14,653 nucleotides of DNA from DAOUTY01 sp964453665 (lineage in GTDB: Bacteria; Chloroflexota; Dehalococcoidia; SZUA-161). This document shows, piece after piece, positions 6,592 to 12,632 of the stretch (positions within the stretch are counted from its first letter, which is position 1; each line of letters begins with the position of its first letter). The DNA lies in contig CAYVQT010000072.1 in NCBI GenBank assembly GCA_964453665.1, positions 1 through 14,653 of the forward strand, read 5' to 3'. Below the pieces are notes generated by a model. That model did no database searches. It worked only from the letters and a program-made list of their open reading frames with translations, and was not told where the DNA came from. Both the position numbers and the translations under genes were made by a program.

Positions 6592-7338
6592 ATGCGTGTT
6601 CTGAAAATAGTAGCTGAGGGTTTAACAACGTCCTTCCGGTACCCTCATTTCATGCAGGGCGTTCACCCCACTTTTGAGATGCCACCACCAGCAACTATTT
6701 ACGGTCATATCTGTAGCGCGTTAGGAGAGTGGGTATCACCGGAAGGGATTGAATTTGCTTATCGCTTCACTTATGCCGGCATGTTTGACGATGTAGAGCA
6801 CGTCCATGTGGTAACAGCATCCAGTGGAAAGATAAAGGGCACTGAACACCCCAAGACACTAGAGGGAGCGATAAATCCATTTAAACGAAGTATCCTTTTC
6901 CTACCCAGACTGGAACTATATCTGAACAAACCAGAATGGATTTCTGCCTTTCGCAGTCCATCTTATACCGTATTACTGGGCCGCTCGCAGGACCTGTTTA
7001 CCTATACCAGCGTCAGCGTCGTCGAGCTCGCGCTGTCGCCAAGTGCATATTTCGAACATACTTTGATACCGTACAAGATGATCTTCCAGACAGGTCACGG
7101 TTATGCTGTGCTGATGCCACGTTTTCTCGACTATGCTAATGGTCGTTCTCCCACTTTCGCCCGATATGTAATCCTTAAGCAGCGCATCCATACAAAAAAC
7201 TTTAATAATTTTACTGAGTTCCCGACAGATAATCAATTCTTGACCGATCCGACTTCACCGAAGTATGACGACAGCCATCTGGGCTTGGTATTCCACACAT
7301 TGGTAGGCAAGTACGATGACGGCCCCTATCTGGCCTGA
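6592..7338 (+). CDS. cas5: Cas5 subunit, Cas5t type
   Basis: RAMP-fold subunit that caps the 5' handle of the crRNA in the surveillance complex. The 248-residue product opens with the family pattern (MRVLKIVAEGLTTSFRYPHFMQGVHPTF, then PPPATIYGHICSALGEW at about 31-47), characteristic of the Cas5 N-terminal domain of the Tneap group. GGAGGT precedes the ATG and the gap from cas7 is 22 bases. Its last 23 bases overlap the start of cas3 in a different frame, so the two are probably translationally coupled. A short G+C-rich patch lies at about 6970-7040. Confidence 0.9.
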   Translation: MRVLKIVAEGLTTSFRYPHFMQGVHPTFEMPPPATIYGHICSALGEWVSPEGIEFAYRFTYAGMFDDVEHVHVVTASSGKIKGTEHPKTLEGAINPFKRSILFLPRLELYLNKPEWISAFRSPSYTVLLGRSQDLFTYTSVSVVELALSPSAYFEHTLIPYKMIFQTGHGYAVLMPRFLDYANGRSPTFARYVILKQRIHTKNFNNFTEFPTDNQFLTDPTSPKYDDSHLGLVFHTLVGKYDDGPYLA

Positions 7339-9664
7339 CTGGATTGAGAACGTTCTTTGGGCAAAAAGCCCTGAGAAAGGCAAGGCGGGCCAGGCAGAGA
7401 GTTTGGCACAGCATACTTGGTATGTATTGGAAAAACTGGCCGAAGCAATCCGTTTACGGCCTTCCCTGCCAGCTATCTTGGGACTTCCGAATTTATGGAA
7501 CATGTTGTTCTGGGCGTGCTTCCTGCATGATTTCGGTAAGGCAGCCGTCGGCTTCCAAGCGAGATTGCGTGGTGGTCCAAAATGGCCTCACCGCCACGAG
7601 GTATTGTCACTATTGTTCCTTGATTGGATAGCTGATGCTCTTTCTCAAGATGAGCTTCAATGGGTAACCGCAGCCATTGTTTCACACCACAAAGACGCGA
7701 GTGAAATTCAACGCATGTATATGGACCCGATTGACCCCGAAGATGACCCTTTGATTGCGCCGATAGGTGACATTACTCATGAAGCGCTGGGTGGTTTATG
7801 GCGTTGGTTGGAAGCCTGTCCCGCCTCTTGGATTGAAGCATTAGACCTCGGCAGCGAACACATAAAAGTGCCTACCCTGCCCCAACAATCTGATGCTATT
7901 CGGCATGTGCAAGAAAAAGGAGTGCTGAGAGTGCGAGATTTACTGCGAGGCTATCGTTCATGGCTAATAACGCTAAATCATAGCAGCGATCAAAGCCTCG
8001 TTATCGGCACCCTCGCCTTGCGTGGGAATTTGGTTTCGGCTGATCACATAGCCTCAGCGCATATCAAAGACACACCAATCCCTTCGATTTCGTTACCGAT
8101 TAATCTGTTAGGACGCCTAGGTATCGAAGAAAGCAAATTGTACACGCACCAAAAAACCTGTATCACTACCCGAGGGTCGGCAGTACTAATCGCCCCGACT
8201 GGAAGTGGCAAGACCGAATCGGCCCTTCTTTGGGCCTGCGCTCAATCGAGTGGCAACTCAACTGTCCCGAGATTATTTTACACATTACCTTACCAGGCCA
8301 GTATGAACGCTATGTATGCTAGGCTTAACGAAAAAGCGTTCCCAGCCCAAGTAGGGCTGGAACACAGCCGCAGCGCACTGGCTATCTATCGTCATTTTCT
8401 CAGTGAGGACTATTCTCCGCAACTGGCATCCGAAGCCGCGCGCTGGAGCAAGAATCTGGCAATGTTGAACTATTTCCCGGTGCGCGTACTGAGTCCTTAT
8501 CAAATCCTTAAAGCGCCGTACCGCTTGAAAGGTTATGAAGAATTACTAAGTGATTTCTTTGATGCTGCCTTTGTCTTTGATGAGATACATGTTTACGACA
8601 CACCTCGGTTATCCACGATTCTAGGAATTGTCAAGTATCTACGAGAACATTTCCGAACCCGGTTCTTCATCATGTCAGCTACCCTACCATCTATATTGCG
8701 TCAGAGGTTGTCTGAAGCTCTTGGAGAGTATGCTTTGATCCAGGCATCGCCGGCATTGTTTGCTCAATTTCGCCGTCATGAGTTGCATCTAATAGATGAC
8801 GATTTGGTTACCGAGCATTGGGCATCAAAGATAGTTGAAATCGCTAAGTCTAGGCAATCGGTGTTGGTCTGCTGCAACACGGTGAAAAGTGCCCAATCGA
8901 TGTACGGCAACATCAAGAACAGACTGAAGGATGCTGATGTTATACTACTGCACGGGAGATATAACAGTAAAGACCGTTTGAAGAAAGAAAGTGCTATTCA
9001 AACGGCTACCGGTTCTAAATCAAGGAAACGACAGCCCATCGTCCTTGTGGCAACCCAAGTCGTCGAGGTTAGTCTGGATATTGATCTAGACGTAATCTAC
9101 ACCGAACCTGCCCCATTAGAAGCCTTAATCCAGAGGTTTGGTAGAATAAACCGCAGCCACCGAAAAGAACGCGCGCCTGTGTACGTCTTCACTAAACCCC
9201 GTGATGGACAAGGTGTGTATTCCGACATACTAGTTGATGCGGCATTAACAGTACTGAGCAAAAATGTGGATCGAATGATTGATGAATCACAGATATCAGA
9301 ATGGCTTGATGAAGTATATCAGGGGCAAATTTTTGAGCGATGGAACCGCGAATACGAAAATAGTTATGCCGAGTTCGAAGGCGCCTGTCTTTCGACATTG
9401 CGAGCGTTCAACTCAGAGCCGAGTTTAGAGGAGGCATTCTACCAAGCATTCGACGGCATTGAGGTCTTACCAAAGTGTCTTGAAAAGACCTATCGAGTTC
9501 TAATGGAACAGGGTGAACCTCTGGAAGCTAATCAGTTGGTCGTTTCCCTTAGCTGGAAACAATTTTGCATGTTACGTCGTGAGGGCCGGGTTCAGGATGA
9601 GAAGAAATTAAATTGGCATACAGTCGTGGATACTCCGTACACCGACCTTGGATTAGAGGTTTAA
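7316..9664 (+). CDS. cas3: Cas3 HD nuclease-helicase
   Basis: Effector nuclease-helicase that is recruited after target binding, unwinds DNA 3' to 5' and degrades it. The 782-residue product has an N-terminal HD domain (H33 in LAQHTW, H71-D72 in FLHDFGKA, H92/H94 in WPHRHEV, H124-H125 in VSHHKD) followed by a superfamily 2 helicase. Helicase motifs: Walker A PTGSGKT (294-300), DEIH (422-425), SAT (454-456), TQVVEVSLDID in motif V and QRFGRINR in motif VI (606-613). All catalytic motifs are intact, so interference should be functional. The ATG lies inside the end of cas5. The C-terminal region (about 690-782) would be the accessory domain. Base composition is low here (22 G+C of 60 at 9241-9300), unlike the flanking adaptation genes. 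Confidence 0.95.
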   Translation: MTAPIWPDWIENVLWAKSPEKGKAGQAESLAQHTWYVLEKLAEAIRLRPSLPAILGLPNLWNMLFWACFLHDFGKAAVGFQARLRGGPKWPHRHEVLSLLFLDWIADALSQDELQWVTAAIVSHHKDASEIQRMYMDPIDPEDDPLIAPIGDITHEALGGLWRWLEACPASWIEALDLGSEHIKVPTLPQQSDAIRHVQEKGVLRVRDLLRGYRSWLITLNHSSDQSLVIGTLALRGNLVSADHIASAHIKDTPIPSISLPINLLGRLGIEESKLYTHQKTCITTRGSAVLIAPTGSGKTESALLWACAQSSGNSTVPRLFYTLPYQASMNAMYARLNEKAFPAQVGLEHSRSALAIYRHFLSEDYSPQLASEAARWSKNLAMLNYFPVRVLSPYQILKAPYRLKGYEELLSDFFDAAFVFDEIHVYDTPRLSTILGIVKYLREHFRTRFFIMSATLPSILRQRLSEALGEYALIQASPALFAQFRRHELHLIDDDLVTEHWASKIVEIAKSRQSVLVCCNTVKSAQSMYGNIKNRLKDADVILLHGRYNSKDRLKKESAIQTATGSKSRKRQPIVLVATQVVEVSLDIDLDVIYTEPAPLEALIQRFGRINRSHRKERAPVYVFTKPRDGQGVYSDILVDAALTVLSKNVDRMIDESQISEWLDEVYQGQIFERWNREYENSYAEFEGACLSTLRAFNSEPSLEEAFYQAFDGIEVLPKCLEKTYRVLMEQGEPLEANQLVVSLSWKQFCMLRREGRVQDEKKLNWHTVVDTPYTDLGLEV

Positions 9665-9756
9665 GATACTCATGATGTCCCTCGTCGTCCATCACATACC
9701 AGCCAATAAGCTGAGGACGAGTATGACAAATGAATGAAAGGACCACATAGCGTCCC

Positions 9757-10221
9757 ATGCCTTCACGAAAGAAAGACCTGTCCTGGCTGACTGAGGCATA
9801 CATCCGCGAGCTCTGCACTGAGCAGAGCTTCGAACGGGGGCGTGACTACTTCGAGGCAGGAGCCATCGTGCGACCTGTGATTATGGGGCACACCCTGATG
9901 GCGGAGTGCGAGGGCAGCGACTATCAACCCTACAGGGTGACGGTCAACCTGGGAGCCGGAGGGGTAAGCTCAGCTTTTTGCTCCTGCCCCTACGATTGGG
10001 AAGGATACTGCAAGCATATCGTCGCTTTACTCCTTACACGGATACATCGTGCCGGGGATTTCACCTCTATGGACGACCTCCGTGCCCGGCTGAGTAAGAT
10101 GACGAAGGCACAGTTGACCCGGCTGGTCTGCCAGGTGGCAGAGCGGGACCCGGCAATACTTTACTCGCTGGCCGACATGCTCCAAACCGGTGATGCTTAC
10201 CCCATCGAGGAGTCACGATAA
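9757..10221 (+). CDS. SWIM zinc-finger protein
   Basis: A 154-residue protein with a SWIM zinc finger: C75-S-C77, then C85-K-H87 in the order C-x-C-x7-C-x-H. SWIM fingers bind DNA or protein in many unrelated proteins. The N-terminal part (RELCTEQSFERGRDYFEAGAIVRP, 17-40) is the usual lead-in helix of bacterial SWIM proteins, and the C-terminal half looks helical (LRARLSKMTKAQLTRLVCQVAE). No nuclease or helicase domain is attached. It lies 92 bases after cas3 and only six bases before cas2, with adaptation-gene base composition, so cas2 is probably translated by coupling to it. SWIM proteins are not standard Cas proteins. A role in adaptation or regulation is inference only. The ribosome binding site is weak (AAAGGA, 14 bases upstream). 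Confidence 0.85.
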   Translation: MPSRKKDLSWLTEAYIRELCTEQSFERGRDYFEAGAIVRPVIMGHTLMAECEGSDYQPYRVTVNLGAGGVSSAFCSCPYDWEGYCKHIVALLLTRIHRAGDFTSMDDLRARLSKMTKAQLTRLVCQVAERDPAILYSLADMLQTGDAYPIEESR

Positions 10222-10227
10222 GCACCG

Positions 10228-10491
10228 ATGGTCTCACTCGTTATCTACGACATACCGGATGACAGGCTCAGGGCCAAGGTGGCTGACATATGTCTGGACT
10301 ATGGCCTGGAGCGGATTCAGTATAGCGCCTTCCTCGGCGATATGAACCACAACCGCAGGGAGGAGCTGCTCCAGAAAATAAAGCGCAAAATAGGCAGTAA
10401 CGACGCCAATGTCCAGCTCTTCCCTATCTGCGAGAAGGATATCCGGCTGAGGAAAGAGATCAGGGTGGAGGGAAAAGGGGGTAGGGGGTAG
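10228..10491 (+). CDS. cas2: Cas2
   Basis: Small ferredoxin-fold protein that bridges two Cas1 dimers in the spacer integration complex. The 87-residue product begins MVSLVIYDIPDDRLRAKV with the conserved aspartate D8, followed by CLDYGLERIQYSAFLGDM, the usual Cas2 pattern. It starts six bases after the SWIM gene with no close ribosome binding site, suggesting translational coupling. The last residues (VEGKGGRG) are encoded by a purine-rich tract (10462-10491) like those in the intergenic regions, so the native C-terminus may have been replaced or extended by slippage. The stop codon is directly followed by the ATG of the next, broken gene. Confidence 0.95.
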   Translation: MVSLVIYDIPDDRLRAKVADICLDYGLERIQYSAFLGDMNHNRREELLQKIKRKIGSNDANVQLFPICEKDIRLRKEIRVEGKGGRG

Positions 10492-10878
10492 ATGTTATAC
10501 GGGGATTTGCCGGTCTGGCAGAAGGCGCATGCCCTGACGTTGAAAACAATCAAGGCGGTTGATCATGTAGAGTGTTCTTACGCCGCAGAATTAGCAATAA
10601 AGCAGTTATTACGAGCCGTCACATCCACCGGAGCAAATATTGCTGAAGGCTACGGCTGACACGAGGGCAAAGAATACACGGGGTTCCTTGAAATTGCATA
10701 TGGTTCAGCCTGCGAGGTGGATAGCTGGCTGAGTGTCTTACTCGATGCTAAATTGATAGAACCGGCAGTTGCCCCGGAGCTAATACAGAATAATGAGGAA
10801 ATCTTGAAGATGCCGGCTATGATGGTCAGGAGGATCAGGGAGAAAGCTGGAGTGAGGAGGGTAAAGCGTGAAGAGTGA
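10492..10878 (+). pseudogene. Four-helix-bundle protein (S23/IVP type), nonsense-broken
   Basis: The frame reads MLYGDLPVWQKAHALTLKTI, then VTSTGANIAEGYG, a TGA stop at 10657-10659, and continues HEGKEYTGFLEIAYGSACEV to a final TGA at 10876-10878. This is the four-helix-bundle family first named from 23S rRNA intervening sequences, normally about 120 residues. Relatives have arginine after the glycine (EGYGRH), so a CGA-to-TGA change explains the stop. Apart from this codon the frame is intact at 128 codons, implying recent inactivation or a sequencing error. The family's function is unknown; it is a frequent passenger in genome islands. It starts right at the cas2 stop and overlaps the start of cas4. 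Confidence 0.85.
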
Positions 10879-11494
10879 AGTAAAAAGTATTAAGCTTTCC
10901 ACCCTGGTCCCTTCCCCCTCCACCCCGACCCTGACCGTAAGCGATGTGAAGCAGTTCGTGTACTGTCCCAGGGTCGTATACTTCACCTATGCCCTTCCCT
11001 GGCGCAGACCCACCACCTATAAGATGTTGGAGGGCAAGATCGAGCATGAGCACGTGGCGGAGCTTGAGCAGCGCCGCAGCCTCAGGGCTTACGGGCTTGA
11101 CGGGGGGGAAAGGCAGTTCAATGTCTCCATACATTCTGAAAGACTGGGGCTTACGGGGAAGCTGGACATGGTGATACAGGCCGGAGGCGAGGTCATCCCC
11201 GTGGACTTCAAGAACTCAGGCAGCGGCGTGGGGCTTAACCACAAATACCAGTTGACAGCCTATGCCCTGCTTGTCGAGGACATGTGGCACAGGCCGGTGC
11301 GGCGCGGCTTCATCTACCTTGTGCCGCTGAAAAAGGCGCACGAGGTCGTGATCACTCCTAACATGAGGCTCTTCGTGCAGCGGACGCTGGATAAGATAAG
11401 GGACATGATAGCTGGCGAGTCCATGCCGCCCGCCACCAGGCAGAAGGCCCGCTGCCGCGACTGTGAGTTCCGAAACTTCTGCAACGAGGTTTAG
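10868..11494 (+). CDS. cas4: Cas4 Fe-S nuclease
   Basis: RecB-like PD-(D/E)XK nuclease that trims prespacers and helps select those next to a proper PAM. The 208-residue product has the four cysteines for an iron-sulphur cluster (C33 in FVYCPR, then C196, C199, C205 near the end), H60 in EGKIEH, D100 in GKLD, the catalytic D113-x-K115 in PVDFK, and Q128 in the HKYQLTAYA helix. The catalytic triad uses aspartate where many Cas4 proteins have glutamate. The start is GTG at 10868, behind GAGGAGGG, overlapping the end of the broken four-helix-bundle gene; no ATG lies before the first conserved cysteine. It is followed after eight bases by a second Cas4-like gene. Confidence 0.93.
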   Translation: MKSEVKSIKLSTLVPSPSTPTLTVSDVKQFVYCPRVVYFTYALPWRRPTTYKMLEGKIEHEHVAELEQRRSLRAYGLDGGERQFNVSIHSERLGLTGKLDMVIQAGGEVIPVDFKNSGSGVGLNHKYQLTAYALLVEDMWHRPVRRGFIYLVPLKKAHEVVITPNMRLFVQRTLDKIRDMIAGESMPPATRQKARCRDCEFRNFCNEV

Positions 11495-11502
11495 AAAGCG
11501 CT

Positions 11503-12417
11503 ATGTACTTTCTTTCTGAGGAAGAAAAGAGGCTGTTGCTGAGAAAGCTCCTGCCACAGGCGCGTGGCAAGGGGGTGGCCGAGGAACTGCGCGGCTGGAA
11601 CTGGGATAAGCCTCCCCTGAGCCCTATATACGGAGTCAAGCTGGGCGTCTTCGAGGTCGCCGGCAAGTATTGCCCCACAGGACGCGATCTCTATCTGCGC
11701 CGTGTGCTGGGTCTCAAACCGGTCCCCAGTCCGGCGATGGCCGAGGGGACCGTCCTCCACAAAGTGCTCTGCGACATGATCGTAGAGTCGAAGCGAATCA
11801 TCTACAATCACGGGCCAAGATGCCTGGAGGCTCTCAAGAGCTTACCCGGACCTGGCCGCTCCTTCCCTCAGCCTGAGGAGATAACTGAAGAGAGAGATGC
11901 AGCGCTCGATGAGAAAGCTGCTAGGCTCTGGGAGTTCGAGCATCGCCGCATACTTTCAAGGGTGGAGGAAATCCTGACCGGGCAGCCATATATAGGCGTT
12001 GACTCGCTGGTCGCTCTGGCTTTACCGGTGACCGTGGAGCAGCGCCTTGACGGCAGCTTCCTCGGGCTGAGCTCGCACATGTCTGTGGACGCCTTCATCT
12101 TCTCGGAGCCGATGATAGTGGACATCAAATTCGGCAAGCCTCAGAACTTCCACAAGCTGGGCACCACGGGGTATGCCCTGGTGATGGAAAGCCTTTATGA
12201 ATATCCCATCAATGTGGGCTGCGTGGTGTACGTATCCTTTCATGGGGATAATCTCAGCGTAAAGCGCGACTTCCACGTAATTGACGACGAGCTGAGGCAG
12301 TGGTTCATCGAGGAACGGGACGAGCGGATGCGGATTGTCGAGGAAGAGATAGACCCGGGATTTGCGGAGAGTTGCCCGAGGACTTGCTTTTGCTGGAAGG
12401 AGTGCTATCCTGAATGA
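11503..12417 (+). CDS. csa1: Second Cas4-family nuclease, Csa1 type
   Basis: A 304-residue PD-(D/E)XK nuclease of the Csa1 (Cas4-2) type. Cysteines C57 (KYCPTGRDLYLRR) and C291, C295, C297, C301 (CPRTCFCWKEC) would hold an iron-sulphur cluster. H86 in GTVLHK, D196 in MSVDAF and D207-x-K209 in VDIKFG form the nuclease site, and GYALVMESLYE is the motif after it. Csa1 is best known from subtype I-A loci. In Pyrococcus furiosus the two Cas4 proteins were shown to act on opposite ends of a prespacer, one defining the PAM end and one the other end, which fixes spacer orientation. The same division of labour is likely here. The gene ends directly before the leader. Confidence 0.87.
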   Translation: MYFLSEEEKRLLLRKLLPQARGKGVAEELRGWNWDKPPLSPIYGVKLGVFEVAGKYCPTGRDLYLRRVLGLKPVPSPAMAEGTVLHKVLCDMIVESKRIIYNHGPRCLEALKSLPGPGRSFPQPEEITEERDAALDEKAARLWEFEHRRILSRVEEILTGQPYIGVDSLVALALPVTVEQRLDGSFLGLSSHMSVDAFIFSEPMIVDIKFGKPQNFHKLGTTGYALVMESLYEYPINVGCVVYVSFHGDNLSVKRDFHVIDDELRQWFIEERDERMRIVEEEIDPGFAESCPRTCFCWKECYPE

Positions 12418-12426
12418 GGAAAGGAG

Positions 12427-12580
12427 GTTTTTTTCGCAAATGCCCTCCCGGAAGACGCTAAAAAAGATGTATGGCCCTGCCGTCGAGTCCCTTTTGATGA
12501 GTGTTTATACCTATTCGGGGGGCCGGTTGGTTTCGCAAAAGGGACGGGTTTTTCAGCATAAAACGGTTTGCGAAAAAACC
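12427..12580. repeat. Long inverted repeat bracketing the leader core
   Basis: GGTTTTTTTCGCAAA at 12427-12441 is matched on the opposite strand by TTTGCGAAAAAACC at 12567-12580; they differ only by one T in the run. A third TTTCGCAAA stands at 12531-12539 in direct orientation and can pair with the 12567 copy. These may be binding sites for a leader-recognising protein, or the ends of a small inserted element; no flanking target duplication is evident. Confidence 0.65.
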
Positions 12581-12590
12581 GTGCCGGTTG

Positions 12591-12622
12591 CTGAAGCTAC
12601 AGCCCGGTTTTCTCAGCTTCAG
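12591..12622. promoter_or_regulatory. Hairpin next to the first repeat
   Basis: CTGAAGCT (12591-12598) and AGCTTCAG (12615-12622) form a perfect eight-pair stem with a 16-base loop, ending ten bases before repeat 1. In DNA it could be a leader-anchoring site for the integration complex; in RNA it would form a stem at the 5' end of the array transcript. There is no T-run after it, so it is not a terminator. Confidence 0.55.
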
Positions 12623-12632
12623 ACCACGGCGT

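Larger units (their letters stand above)
12418..12632 (+). promoter_or_regulatory. CRISPR leader
   Basis: Non-coding stretch between csa1 and the first repeat, with runs of T and A (T7 at 12429-12435, A6 at 12573-12578). It is taken as the leader because the repeat ends in ACTGAAAG, which resembles the 8-base 5' handle of type I crRNAs and puts transcription on the + strand, and because the cas genes lie on this side. It should hold the array promoter and integration signals, but I see no convincing -35/-10 pair. An open frame from 12440 behind AAAGGAGG runs into the first repeat and does not look like a protein. Confidence 0.7.

Noticed and set aside
3941..9664. CRISPR-associated transposon (I-B type)
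   Set aside because: cas3 is present and intact and no tns genes or transposon ends flank the cassette, so this is a normal defence locus.
9665..9756. Partly complementary segments between cas3 and the SWIM gene (CTCGTC at 9681, GACGAG at 9716; ATACTC at 9666, GAGTAT at 9719) as a terminator or operator
   Set aside because: The arms are short and compete for the same bases, and there is no T-run.
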